Source of the DNA: Limnobacter sp. SAORIC-580 | GTDB lineage: Bacteria > Pseudomonadota > Gammaproteobacteria > Burkholderiales > Burkholderiaceae_B | Direction: 5' to 3' | Assembly: GCF_013004065.1 (NCBI RefSeq) | Contig: NZ_CP053084.1 | Span: 868,001 to 932,000 of the forward strand | DNA length: 64,000 bases | In this document: positions 44,282 through 52,761 of the stretch, one piece after another | Layout of the letters: each line of letters starts with the position of its first letter | Numbering within the stretch: the stretch's first letter is position 1 | Notes under the pieces: generated by a model | Seen by the model: the letters and a program-made list of their open reading frames with translations, nothing else | Told to the model about the DNA's origin: nothing | Databases searched by the model: none | Made by a program: the position numbers and the translations under genes

Positions 44282-44296
44282 GACAGTTTTGTGACA
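44282..44296. promoter_or_regulatory. TGTCACAAAACTGTC motif before the porin
   Basis: Reverse complement of the motif at 34046-34060, identical over 15 bases. About 133 bases upstream of the porin -24 element. Confidence 0.6.
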
Positions 44297-44317
44297 ACTG
44301 TTCAGTTGGTTTGTGCC

Positions 44318-44346
44318 AAAAAAAACCACCCTGCAGTGGGGTGGTT
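44318..44346 (-). terminator. Rho-independent terminator of the sigma-54 activator gene
   Basis: On the minus strand AACCACCC pairs with GGGTGGTT followed by a run of T residues (A run 44318-44325 on the plus strand). Confidence 0.8.
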
Positions 44347-44383
44347 ATTTAAAGGCAAAGAGTTGTTTGTTAAACGCGATTTT

Positions 44384-46792
44384 TTACTTTGAATTCAAGC
44401 GCCGGTAAATTGTGTTTCTGGAAATACCCAGCATTCTTGCTGCTGCGCTGACATTGCCTCTACAGGTTTCCAGCGCATCTTGAATGGCACGTGATTCAAG
44501 GTCGTCCAAATTGATTGGATTTTCAACTTGAGCCCTTGCAGTGGCCTGTCGTGAACCCAGGTAACCTTGCGCCCTTGCATCATGGGCGCGGGTGTCGTAG
44601 CTGTCTTCTTTGAAGCGCGGTGGCTGCGGCAGTGTACCCATCTGATTTTCCCGGCTGGCGGGTTTTGTACTGTGCGTCCAGCTGTCGAACCGACCTTCCC
44701 TGAACTTGCTGAATGTTTGGTCCAGGCCATTGCCTTTGGGCGTGGCCCCTGGCCGCTGGTGAACCTGCACTTCAAATGGGCTTGGTTTGCTTCTTGCCGG
44801 GAACGCCGGCGCATTGCTGTGAACCTGTGCCGCGATTTTGTTTTGCACTGAAAAATTACTGCGCACGCTGAACTGTGGGCGTGTGTTTGCTGTTGGTGTT
44901 GTTGCACGCGGGTGTTGTTGACGCCCCTCTGTTTCAACAGGTTCTTGCTCCACTGGCCTGGTGGTGTTGTCCAGTCGCAATGCACGCCATTCGTCGAGGA
45001 AGTCATCGGGCAGATGGTCCCACTCAATCGTTTCTGCTTCATCCGTCATCACGCTGGCGGTGCGCAAAATATTGGTCAGTTGGCGAATATTGCCCGGCCA
45101 TGCGTGCGTGGTGAATGCTTTCATCACTTCGCCAGACACACGAATGCGCGGGTTGTGCGATTCATTTTCCAGAATGCGCTGAATGATTTTTTGTAGGTCA
45201 GTGCGCTCGCGCAAGGCGGGAAGACGAACGACCAAGCCATGAAGCCGGTAGTACAAGTCTTCGCGGAACTGTCCCGCGGCGATTTGATCGCGCAAGTTAC
45301 GGTGCGTGGCGCAAATCACTTGCAAGTTCACAGGAATGCTCTTCTGGCTGCCCAGTGGCGTCACCACCCTTTCTTGCAATACCCGCAGCAATCTTGCTTG
45401 CAGTGAAATTGGCATGTCACCGATTTCGTCAAGAAACAGGGTACCGCCGTTGGCTTGTAGAATTCGGCCTTGCGAACCCTTCTTTTTTGCGCCAGTGAAT
45501 GCACCGTCTTCGTATCCAAACAACTCGGATTCAATCAGCGTTTCTGGAATGGATGCGCAATTCACCGCAACAAAAGGCTTGTCGTGTCTTGGCGAATCGT
45601 TGTGTATGGCCTGCGCAAGAATCTCCTTGCCAGTGCCAGTTTCTCCCAGAATCAAAATGGGAATGTCCTTGTCAATCACCTTGCCCACTTTCTCGATGAT
45701 CTTGGCCACTTGCGGGTCGCCTGTGTTCAGGTATTTCAGGCTGGACAGGTGATGACTTTTTTGACAGGTGGTGTTTGCTTTTTGCGTGGCTGGTGCCTGG
45801 TTTTGTAGCACAGCCGCATCGGAATTGTTTTTCACCAAGCCCACAGAGTCAAAAATTCTGCCTCGGCCTACACTGCCCAAGCTGGCACGTGCGGTAACCT
45901 GGTTGCCATTGTGCAAACACAGAATGAGCGGAATGGGGTTACAGGTGCGGTAGTGGTCGATCAAGGCCGACAAAGGCATGCCAAAAAGAGAACTGAAGGT
46001 GTGGCTTTTCAGTGCATTGGCGGACATGCCAAATTGCACCATGGCTGCACGATTGGCAGCCAGAAACTTACCCGCTGGCGAGAAGGCTGCTGCGCCTTCC
46101 ACAACCGAACCCAGAAACTCGCCACGCTGGTGAAATTGAACAATAATTGCGTCTTGAAACGAGCTGTTGAACAAATGGTTTTCAATCATTTGCGCGGACA
46201 TACGCACCAGGCCCATGGTATGGCGGTGGTAGCTGCGATAGTCGCCCGTTACATCAAGCACGCCAATCGCCACACCGTTTGGGTCAAAGATGGGGGCGGC
46301 TGAACAGGTCAGAAAACGGTTCACATCCAGAAAGTGATCTTGCCCGTGAACAACAGTGGGCAATTCCTCAATCAGTGCGGTGCCAATGGCATTGGTGCCT
46401 TTGTGTTCCTCACTCCAGGTGACGCCGGGAGCCAAGGCTACTTTCTGGGCTTTCACCAAAAAATCATCGTCGCCCAGCGATTCAATAATGGTTCCGCTGG
46501 CATCGGTCAACAACACCATGCTGTGGGTGTTAACCACTTGCTCGTACAGGGTTTCCATGAAGGGCAAAGCGCACGATTTTAACCGGTTGTTTTTCTCGAT
46601 CAATTCTTTCAGTGAACTGCTGGGCGGTGGGGCCATGTCCACTTTGGAAGTAGTGTCCAAACCAGCAGCCGTTGAACGCTGATGCGCACGCCGAATGAAT
46701 TCGAGGTGTCCTTCCGTGCCCGGGTCGATCAATTCAATCACTTGGGCGTTGGATGCGAGGCTGCCGCCATCCCGCTCGGATAAGAATGCCAT
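44384..46792 (-). CDS. AcoR-like sigma-54-dependent activator with long linker
   Basis: 802-residue enhancer-binding protein, the probable regulator of this block. GAF-type sensor (about 90-210), a PAS-like stretch (about 235-300), AAA+ domain (about 355-600) with Walker A GETGTGKE (383-390), the sigma-54 contact loop GAFTGA (430-435) and DEIGDMP, and a Fis-type helix-turn-helix (760-802). The start at 46792 has AGGAG 7 bases upstream; the frame extends 120 bases beyond. AcoR relatives are about 650 residues; the excess is a low-complexity linker (about 605-758) rich in Gln, Pro, Arg and Ser between AAA+ and DNA-binding domains. Ligand probably an alcohol or aldehyde. Confidence 0.9.
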   Translation of the reverse strand: MAFLSERDGGSLASNAQVIELIDPGTEGHLEFIRRAHQRSTAAGLDTTSKVDMAPPPSSSLKELIEKNNRLKSCALPFMETLYEQVVNTHSMVLLTDASGTIIESLGDDDFLVKAQKVALAPGVTWSEEHKGTNAIGTALIEELPTVVHGQDHFLDVNRFLTCSAAPIFDPNGVAIGVLDVTGDYRSYHRHTMGLVRMSAQMIENHLFNSSFQDAIIVQFHQRGEFLGSVVEGAAAFSPAGKFLAANRAAMVQFGMSANALKSHTFSSLFGMPLSALIDHYRTCNPIPLILCLHNGNQVTARASLGSVGRGRIFDSVGLVKNNSDAAVLQNQAPATQKANTTCQKSHHLSSLKYLNTGDPQVAKIIEKVGKVIDKDIPILILGETGTGKEILAQAIHNDSPRHDKPFVAVNCASIPETLIESELFGYEDGAFTGAKKKGSQGRILQANGGTLFLDEIGDMPISLQARLLRVLQERVVTPLGSQKSIPVNLQVICATHRNLRDQIAAGQFREDLYYRLHGLVVRLPALRERTDLQKIIQRILENESHNPRIRVSGEVMKAFTTHAWPGNIRQLTNILRTASVMTDEAETIEWDHLPDDFLDEWRALRLDNTTRPVEQEPVETEGRQQHPRATTPTANTRPQFSVRSNFSVQNKIAAQVHSNAPAFPARSKPSPFEVQVHQRPGATPKGNGLDQTFSKFREGRFDSWTHSTKPASRENQMGTLPQPPRFKEDSYDTRAHDARAQGYLGSRQATARAQVENPINLDDLESRAIQDALETCRGNVSAAARMLGISRNTIYRRLNSK

Positions 46793-46930
46793 CCATGTCT
46801 CCTGCTTCTTGTGGTGCTGCGTTTTATAAGTATGGTTTTGGGTGCAACTTGAAGCGCTGAATGTTTTTGCTTGTATTGATATTTCAGCTGCTATGTTGCC
46901 CAATGCAAGCACTGTGCCAACTCAATCCAA

Positions 46931-46951
46931 TGTGTTTCAGAATGAAACACA
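46931..46951. promoter_or_regulatory. Palindromic activator site TGTTTCA-N3-TGAAACA
   Basis: Perfect inverted repeat with 9-base arms (TGTGTTTCA / TGAAACACA) around GAA. It lies about 97 bases upstream of the cytochrome -24 element and also upstream of the divergent activator gene, so it may serve both. The 316-base gap 46793-47108 also holds a TTGTCACAA half-motif at 47003-47011. Confidence 0.65.
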
Positions 46952-47047
46952 TTTTGATAAAAAGTAGCACAGATCAGGAAGCCGCACCATAGAGTTCGCG
47001 ATTTGTCACAATTGGTAAAACTAATTCACAAATCCAAATGAATAGGG

Positions 47048-47063
47048 TGGCATGGGGATTGCA
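47048..47063 (+). promoter_or_regulatory. Sigma-54 -24/-12 promoter before the cytochrome c gene
   Basis: TGGCAT-GGGGA-TTGCA, an exact consensus fit, 45 bases before the start codon. Confidence 0.88.
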
Positions 47064-47108
47064 GTAGCTACCCTGTGTTGAATCATTCTTAGAAATACAG
47101 GAGTTGTG

Positions 47109-47564
47109 ATGTTAGTTCGTAAAGCCCTTGTGGCAACCATTTTTTCAATTGCTGCTTCAGTGGCATTGGCTCACGGTGATGTAACCCCGCAGGTTGTGGA
47201 TGTGTCCACGCTCAAGCCATTGGGCGATGACATGCTGGAAACCAATCCGTATGTTGGTGACAAGGAAGCCATTCGTGTGGGCAGCTCAGCCTACAACCAG
47301 AACTGCGCCCGGTGCCATGGCCTTGAGGCGGTGAGTGGGGGAATTTCTCCAGACTTGCGCAAAATGAACACTGAGTGCGATTCTTTTGCGGGCAAGAAAG
47401 CCAAGGAGCAATGCAAGGTGGAAATTGACACCTACTACCGCAATTCGGTACTGGGCGGCAAAGTTCGTGGTGACCGCGTCTACATGCCTGCGTTTGCGGG
47501 TATTTTGAGTCAGGAAGCCATTTGGGCCATCAAGGCATATGTTGAAACTCGGAAGTACGAATAA
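47109..47564 (+). CDS. Cytochrome c-550 (PedF/ExaB-like)
   Basis: 151-residue periplasmic monoheme cytochrome; signal peptide cut after VALAHG. Single heme site CARCH (about residue 62) and distal methionine likely in RVYMPAFAGIL. Resembles the cytochrome c-550 that accepts electrons from PQQ ethanol dehydrogenases. I use the ATG at 47109, five bases after AGGAG, over the GTG at 47106. Two cysteines in NTECDSF and KEQCKVE could form a disulfide. It is first in a sigma-54-controlled pair with the binding protein gene. Confidence 0.88.
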   Translation: MLVRKALVATIFSIAASVALAHGDVTPQVVDVSTLKPLGDDMLETNPYVGDKEAIRVGSSAYNQNCARCHGLEAVSGGISPDLRKMNTECDSFAGKKAKEQCKVEIDTYYRNSVLGGKVRGDRVYMPAFAGILSQEAIWAIKAYVETRKYE

Positions 47565-47681
47565 CTCGACATATGGGCATGTGGGGCGGGTCCGTTGTTT
47601 GAAACAACAGGCCCCTCCTGTCTGTTTCAGTATCCATTCAAAATAAAAAGTGCATCCAAGGCACGGCTTTCAGGAGACCTT

Positions 47682-48557
47682 ATGAAGAATTCGTTCAATC
47701 CAATGTGTAAATTACCTTTGATCAAATGGTTTGGTGCTGTTGCGCTGGGCTTTTCCTTTCAGCTTGGCGCTGCCGCACAAGAGTTAAGTGACTGGGCCAA
47801 GGTGCAGGCCTCTGGCGTGTTGACTGTGGCGGTGTACAACTACTTGGCACCTTATTCACATGAAGGCAAAGGCATTGACGTGGACATTGCCAAAGCCTTG
47901 GCGGCCAAGCTGGGTTTGGGCTTGCGGGTGCGCGCTTTTACTGAGGATGAAGAGTTCTCCGACGACATTCGAAACATGGTGACGCGTGGCCATTACCTGG
48001 CAGGTGCGCCCGCCGATATTTTGATGCATGCACCCGTTGATGCTTACATTATGCAGAAGGAGGACCAGGCCCTGTTCTTTTCTCCTTACACCCGCGACGA
48101 TATTTTCGTGGCACGTAATATCAAGAAACTGCCAACATTGGACAGCCTGAAACCGTTCTCGGAAACAGGCAACAAAATTGGCGCTGAAGCAGCAGCCCTC
48201 CCCAGCATCATGTTGGCTGGCGCCGATGGTGCCGCGTATGCAAACAATCTGGTGAACTTCAAGACGCCCAAAGAAGCGGTTGATGCCATGGTGAATGGCG
48301 AACTGGTGGCAGTCATGGCCACGCGTGCCGAGTTGGAGTGGGCGCTGCACCAGCACCCAGATAAAAAAGCAGATTATTTTGTGGCCAAAGTGCCGCACAA
48401 TGCACTGCCACCCAAAGGTTGGGCTGTGGGCATGGCCACCAAGAAAAGCAACAAAGAGTTGGCTGAAAAACTGACAGTGGCCATGAATGAGTTGAAGGAA
48501 AGTGGTGAGCTGGAAAAGATTTTTTCCAATTATGGTGTGAAGTACATGAGACCTTGA
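47682..48557 (+). CDS. Quinoprotein-associated periplasmic substrate-binding-like protein (MxaJ/XoxJ type)
   Basis: 291 residues from the ATG at 47682 (AGGAG 7 bases before it); signal peptide cut near GAAAQE. A bacterial solute-binding fold of the amino-acid type (WAKVQASGVLTVAVYNYLAPYS, GIDVDIAKALAAKLGL, SNYGVKYMRP-like end). Members that go with PQQ dehydrogenases (XoxJ, MxaJ) may help load PQQ or metal, not import nutrients. No ABC permease for it is adjacent. Follows the cytochrome gene by 117 bases; a TTGTTTGAAACAA hairpin lies between. Confidence 0.82.
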   Translation: MKNSFNPMCKLPLIKWFGAVALGFSFQLGAAAQELSDWAKVQASGVLTVAVYNYLAPYSHEGKGIDVDIAKALAAKLGLGLRVRAFTEDEEFSDDIRNMVTRGHYLAGAPADILMHAPVDAYIMQKEDQALFFSPYTRDDIFVARNIKKLPTLDSLKPFSETGNKIGAEAAALPSIMLAGADGAAYANNLVNFKTPKEAVDAMVNGELVAVMATRAELEWALHQHPDKKADYFVAKVPHNALPPKGWAVGMATKKSNKELAEKLTVAMNELKESGELEKIFSNYGVKYMRP

Positions 48558-48591
48558 TTTGACCTGAATTCATTCTGGTTTATGTGTACTT

Positions 48592-48620
48592 AAAGCCCTG
48601 CGCAATCGCAGGGCTTTTTT
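48592..48620 (+). terminator. Rho-independent terminator after the cytochrome/binding-protein pair
   Basis: AAAGCCCTGCG pairs with CGCAGGGCTTT around CAAT, ending in a run of six T residues. Confidence 0.9.
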
Positions 48621-48631
48621 GTTGCAACAAG

Positions 48632-48648
48632 TGTTCCATTTTGAAACA
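48632..48648. promoter_or_regulatory. TGTTTCA-N3-TGAAACA type site before the aor operon
   Basis: TGTTCCA-TTT-TGAAACA, one base off the palindrome, about 81 bases upstream of the -24 element. Confidence 0.6.
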
Positions 48649-48728
48649 GCTGTGTTGCATCGGGAAAACCCCATGTGCAAAAACTCGGAAAAGTGTTGCC
48701 GAGAGCCGCTGAAATTTTCTTTTCAAGT

Positions 48729-48744
48729 TGGCAGGCTTATTGCA
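48729..48744 (+). promoter_or_regulatory. Sigma-54 -24/-12 promoter before the aor operon
   Basis: TGGCAG-GCTTA-TTGCA, consensus except one base in the -24 element. About 47 bases of leader before aorA. Confidence 0.85.
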
Positions 48745-48802
48745 TAAGAAGGCATGTATGTAGTGCCCAAAACAAATAACCAAAGAAGCGAGGAACAACG
48801 GG

Positions 48803-49276
48803 ATGCAAAAATCTCTTCACATCACGCCTGACAAATGCACGGGCTGCCTTCAGTGTGAAATGGCGTGTAGCTATGAGAATTATCAGGTGTTCAACACCTC
48901 ACTGTCACGAATTAAGGTATTCGACTTTCATCACACCGGCAAGAAAGTGCCTTACACCTGCACCCAGTGCGATGAGGCTTGGTGTTTGCATGCCTGCCCG
49001 GTTGAAGCCATCACCATGGACAAAACCAATGGCGTGAAAGTGGTGTCAGAAGACACCTGCGTGGGTTGCAAAGTGTGCACAATCGCCTGCCCGTTTGGCA
49101 CGGTGAACTATGTTCAGGAAACCGGCAAGGTTCAAAAGTGCGACCTGTGCGGCGGCGACCCCGCCTGTGCAACTGCCTGCCCAACCGGCGCAATCACTTT
49201 TGTGGATTCCAACTGGACTGGTTTGGACAAAATGAAGCAGTGGGCCGAGAAGCTGAGCAACCAGGCTCACGCGTAA
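48803..49276 (+). CDS. aorA: Four-cluster ferredoxin subunit (AorA-like)
   Basis: 157-residue polyferredoxin with four cysteine groups: CTGCLQCEMAC, CTQCDEAWCLHAC, CVGCKVCTIAC and CDLCGGDPACATAC, sixteen cysteines in all, enough for four [4Fe-4S] clusters. It is the electron-transfer subunit in AorABC-type aldehyde oxidoreductases of facultative anaerobes such as Aromatoleum, linking the tungsten subunit to the flavin subunit. First gene of the operon, 43 bases before aorB. Confidence 0.85.
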   Translation: MQKSLHITPDKCTGCLQCEMACSYENYQVFNTSLSRIKVFDFHHTGKKVPYTCTQCDEAWCLHACPVEAITMDKTNGVKVVSEDTCVGCKVCTIACPFGTVNYVQETGKVQKCDLCGGDPACATACPTGAITFVDSNWTGLDKMKQWAEKLSNQAHA

Positions 49277-49319
49277 CTCGTTGACCATTGAATAGAACAG
49301 AGAGAAGGGAGTAATACAA

Positions 49320-51167
49320 ATGGCATGGACCGGTAAAGTACTGCGCGTGAACCTGACAGCAGGCACCTGCACCAGCGAAGACTTGAGAATGGATTGGGCG
49401 AAAAGCTACCTTGGCCAGCGTGGTTTGGCCACCAAGTACTTTGTGGAAGAAGTGAATGCGAAAGTGGATCCACTTTCGCCCGAAAACAAGATTATTTATG
49501 CAACAGGCCCGCTGACAGGCACCATGGCCTCCACTGGCGGCCGCTATTCAGTGATCACCAAGGGCCCGCTGACTGGCGCAATTGCCTGCTCAAATTCAGG
49601 TGGCTACTTTGGCAATGAATTGAAGAGTGCTGGTTGGGACATGGTGATCATGGAAGGCAAATCGCCCAAGCCTGTGTACCTGCTAATTGAAAATGAAAGT
49701 GCGAAATTGATGGATGCTTCTGATCTGTGGGGCAAGAGCGTGTGGGACACCGAGCCTGCCATCAAAACCAAACACCAGGACCCGCTGATGCGTGTGTGCT
49801 CAATCGGCAAGGCCGGTGAGAACCAGGTGCTGTATGCAGCCATTGTGAACGACTTGCACCGCGCGGCTGGCCGTTCAGGCGTTGGCGCTGTGATGGGTTC
49901 CAAGAACGTGAAAGCAATCGCAGTGCGTGGCACCAAGGGCGTTGGCAATATTTCCAACCCCAAGGAATTCATGAAGGTGACTTACGAGAAGAAAAAAATT
50001 CTCGCTGAGAACGCCGTGACCGGTACTGGCCTGCCCACCTACGGCACCCAGGTCTTGATGAACGTGATCAACGAGATGGGTGCCATGCCCACCAACAATC
50101 ACCGCGATGTTATTTTTGATGGCGCCAAAGACATTTCTGGCGAGAAAATGCACGAGCCCCGCAAAACCGATGGCAAGGCCAACCTGGTCACCAACCAGGC
50201 CTGTTTTGGTTGCACCATTGCTTGCGGACGCATTTCCAAAATTGACGAAACCCACTTCACCGTAGAAAACAAGCCGCAGTACCATGGTGCATCTGGCGGT
50301 TTGGAATACGAAGCAGCCTGGGCTTTGGGTTCATCGAACGGTGTGAACGATCTGGAAGCACTCACGTATGTGAACTTTCTGTGCAACGAGCATGGCATTG
50401 ATCCGATTTCTTTGGGCGCCACTGTTTCAGCCGTGATGGAATTGTATGAAATGGGCGTGTTGACTGAAGCACAACTTGGCTGCAAGGCGCCATTTGGTTC
50501 CGCGCAAGCATTGGTGAAGCTCAGTGAAGACACGTGCAATGGCGAAGGTTTTGGCATTGAAATTGGCCAGGGCTCCAAGCGCTTGACGGCCAAGTATGGC
50601 CACCCCGAATTGTCGATGAGCGTAAAGGGTCAGGAATTCCCGGCCTACGACTCTCGCGGTATTCAGGGTATGGGTTTGGCGTATGCCACTTCCAACCGCG
50701 GTGCCTGCCACTTGCGTGGTTACACCGTGGCATCGGAAGTGCTGGGTATTCCGGTGAAAACCGACCCCTTGGTGACCGATGGAAAGCCAGCTTTGGTGAA
50801 AGCATTCCAGGATGCAACAGCCGTGTTCGACTCAGCCGGTATTTGCGTGTTCACCAGCTTTGCCTGGACGCTGGCTGATGTGCAACCACAGGTTGCTGCT
50901 GCATGTGGCGATGAGTTCGACATGGCGAATCTGGAAACCATGGGTGAACGCATCTGGAACATGGAACGCCAGTTCAACCTGGAAGCCGGTTTCACCAAGG
51001 CTGACGACGACCTGCCTGCACGTTTGAAGAAAGACGCAGCGAAAGTGGGTCCTGCCAAAGGCCTGGTCAACGGCATCGACAAAATGCTGCCTGAGTACTT
51101 CGAGCTGCGTGGCTGGGACACCGAGGGTCGCCCAACTTCAGCAACACTGGAGCGCTTGGGGCTATGA
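49320..51167 (+). CDS. aorB: Tungsten-type aldehyde:ferredoxin oxidoreductase, catalytic subunit (AorB-like)
   Basis: 615-residue AOR-family enzyme oxidising aldehydes to acids with a tungsto-bispterin cofactor. The N-terminal domain begins MAWTGKVLRVNLTAG, normal for AOR. The cluster cysteines are in QACFGCTIACGR and in GACHLRGY near residue 462; cofactor-binding stretches include GPLTGTMASTGGRYSV, GFGIEIGQGSKRL and DSRGIQGMGLAYATSN. Length and order match AorB of beta-proteobacteria. A clear GGGAG ribosome site precedes the ATG. ATGA overlap with aorC. Confidence 0.88.
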   Translation: MAWTGKVLRVNLTAGTCTSEDLRMDWAKSYLGQRGLATKYFVEEVNAKVDPLSPENKIIYATGPLTGTMASTGGRYSVITKGPLTGAIACSNSGGYFGNELKSAGWDMVIMEGKSPKPVYLLIENESAKLMDASDLWGKSVWDTEPAIKTKHQDPLMRVCSIGKAGENQVLYAAIVNDLHRAAGRSGVGAVMGSKNVKAIAVRGTKGVGNISNPKEFMKVTYEKKKILAENAVTGTGLPTYGTQVLMNVINEMGAMPTNNHRDVIFDGAKDISGEKMHEPRKTDGKANLVTNQACFGCTIACGRISKIDETHFTVENKPQYHGASGGLEYEAAWALGSSNGVNDLEALTYVNFLCNEHGIDPISLGATVSAVMELYEMGVLTEAQLGCKAPFGSAQALVKLSEDTCNGEGFGIEIGQGSKRLTAKYGHPELSMSVKGQEFPAYDSRGIQGMGLAYATSNRGACHLRGYTVASEVLGIPVKTDPLVTDGKPALVKAFQDATAVFDSAGICVFTSFAWTLADVQPQVAAACGDEFDMANLETMGERIWNMERQFNLEAGFTKADDDLPARLKKDAAKVGPAKGLVNGIDKMLPEYFELRGWDTEGRPTSATLERLGL

Positions 51168-52537
51168 CTGTAACCACTCCAACACGGCACGTTATCTTGG
51201 GTAACGGGCCTGCGGGGGTGGTCGCTGCCGAGCAAATTCGCAAGCAGCGGCCACGCGATTCAATCGTGATGGTGGGTGCCGAACCGGAACCCCCATACTC
51301 CCGCATGGCTATTCCATACCTGCTGATTGGCAAGGTGGGTGAAAAGGGCACTTACCTTCGCAAAGACCCCGACCATTTCAAGAAGCAGAATATTCAAGAA
51401 ATTCGCGCACGCGCCACCAGGCTGGACACGGCAGGCAAGAAAGTTCACCTGGACAATGGCGATGTGCTTGAATACGACAAGCTGCTGATTGCCACTGGTG
51501 CGCGGCCAATTTCACCCCCCATTCCTGGGGTGAATTTGCCAGGCGTACACCCTTGCTGGACACTGGAAAATGCACGGCAAATTATCGAGCTGGCCAAGCC
51601 CGGCTCGCGCGTGTTGCAAATGGGTGCGGGTTTTATCGGCTGCATCATCATGGAAGCACTGGCCTTGCGCGGCGTGAAGTTGACTGTGGTTGAAATGGGC
51701 AACCGCATGGTGCCCCGCATGATGACTGAAGGTGCGGGTTCCATGATTCGCGACTGGTGTATCAAGAAAGGCGTGAATGTGCATTGTTCAACGAAAGTTG
51801 AAGCCATTGAAGTGGGTAGCCAGGCTCAACAGCAAAGTCTGATTGAGAAAATTGGCTCTGCGATTGGTTTCGGCACGGCAGTGGCTGCGAAAGACGGTGC
51901 ACCTTTGCGTGCAAAACTTTCAAACGGTGAAGTGCTGGAAGTGGACTTGGTGATTTCTGCCACGGGTGTGAAACCCAACCTTGACTTTCTCGAAGGCAGT
52001 GGCTTGCAGGTGGATCAGGGCTTGCTGGTGGACGATCACATGCAAACCAATATTGCCGATGTGTACGCCGCTGGCGATGTAGCACAGGTTCGCGATTTCT
52101 CAACCGGTGAGAAAACCGTGAACATGATTCAACCGGCTGCGGCTGATGATGCACGCATTGCCGCCCAAAACATGATGGGGCAGGGCACACAAACACAAGG
52201 CAGTTTGGCGATGAACGTGCTGGATACCTTGGGTTTGATCGCTGCCTCGTTTGGGCAGTGGTGGGGTGCAGAGGGTGGGCAAAGCGTCGAGTTGCAAAAC
52301 AAGGACGAATTTTCCTACATGCGTTTGGAGTTTCTTGGCGATGTACTGATTGGTGCAACCAGTTTGGGGCTAACGAACCATGTTGGCGTCATGCGGGGTC
52401 TGATTCAGGGCAAAATCCACTTGGGCGAATGGAAAGACCATTTGCTCGAAGATCCAACCCGATTAATGGAAGCCTATCTGGCTTGCGCTCAGTCACAAAG
52501 TACATGGAAATTACCCTCAAGCTCTTTGCAACACTGA
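51164..52537 (+). CDS. aorC: FAD/NAD(P) oxidoreductase subunit (AorC-like)
   Basis: 457 residues with an N-terminal FAD Rossmann motif (ILGNGPAGVVAAEQIR), an NAD motif about 150 residues on (VLQMGAGFIGCIIMEAL), and the second FAD stretch in VYAAGDVAQ. In AorABC enzymes this subunit passes electrons between the ferredoxin subunit and NAD. The ATGA overlap with aorB supports a fixed stoichiometry. It overlaps the MoaD-like gene by 34 bases. Confidence 0.87.
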   Translation: MTVTTPTRHVILGNGPAGVVAAEQIRKQRPRDSIVMVGAEPEPPYSRMAIPYLLIGKVGEKGTYLRKDPDHFKKQNIQEIRARATRLDTAGKKVHLDNGDVLEYDKLLIATGARPISPPIPGVNLPGVHPCWTLENARQIIELAKPGSRVLQMGAGFIGCIIMEALALRGVKLTVVEMGNRMVPRMMTEGAGSMIRDWCIKKGVNVHCSTKVEAIEVGSQAQQQSLIEKIGSAIGFGTAVAAKDGAPLRAKLSNGEVLEVDLVISATGVKPNLDFLEGSGLQVDQGLLVDDHMQTNIADVYAAGDVAQVRDFSTGEKTVNMIQPAAADDARIAAQNMMGQGTQTQGSLAMNVLDTLGLIAASFGQWWGAEGGQSVELQNKDEFSYMRLEFLGDVLIGATSLGLTNHVGVMRGLIQGKIHLGEWKDHLLEDPTRLMEAYLACAQSQSTWKLPSSSLQH

Positions 52538-52755
52538 CCGACTATTTGCCAACGAACCGCGTGGACAACGCGGTTCGCTTGCAGATAAAAGAGGGCAGCA
52601 CCGTGCAACAAATCATTGACCAGTTTCATCTTCCGGAGAAGCTTACACACTTGGTACTTGTGAACGGTGTGTATGTGGATCCAGCCGATCGAGCCAGCAA
52701 AGTATTAACACCCGACGATGTGTTGGCCATTTGGCCTCCCATTGCGGGCGGTTAG
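52504..52755 (+). CDS. MoaD/ThiS-like sulfur carrier of the aor operon
   Basis: 83 residues with a beta-grasp fold pattern and the C-terminal di-glycine (PPIAGG) that carries thiocarboxylate sulfur. I take the ATG at 52504 (MEITLKLFATLTDYLP), inside the 3' end of aorC; longer frames upstream are out-of-frame shadows of that gene. In aor operons such carriers are thought to supply sulfur for the tungsten-pterin cofactor. Confidence 0.85.
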   Translation: MEITLKLFATLTDYLPTNRVDNAVRLQIKEGSTVQQIIDQFHLPEKLTHLVLVNGVYVDPADRASKVLTPDDVLAIWPPIAGG

Positions 52756-52761
52756 TTTCGC

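Noticed and set aside
47003..47011. TTGTCACAA before the cytochrome gene as a full copy of the 15-base motif
   Set aside because: Only the left half matches; the right half reads TTGGTAAAA. I count it as a half-site only.
47590..47620. TTGTTTGAAACAA before the binding-protein gene as an activator site
   Set aside because: The two halves overlap without the three-base spacer of the other sites and no -24/-12 element follows; it is more likely an mRNA hairpin.
52258..52503. N-terminal extension of the MoaD-like frame to 165 residues
   Set aside because: The first 82 residues overlap aorC in another frame and look random; MoaD proteins are about 80 residues, and the ATG at 52504 gives this.
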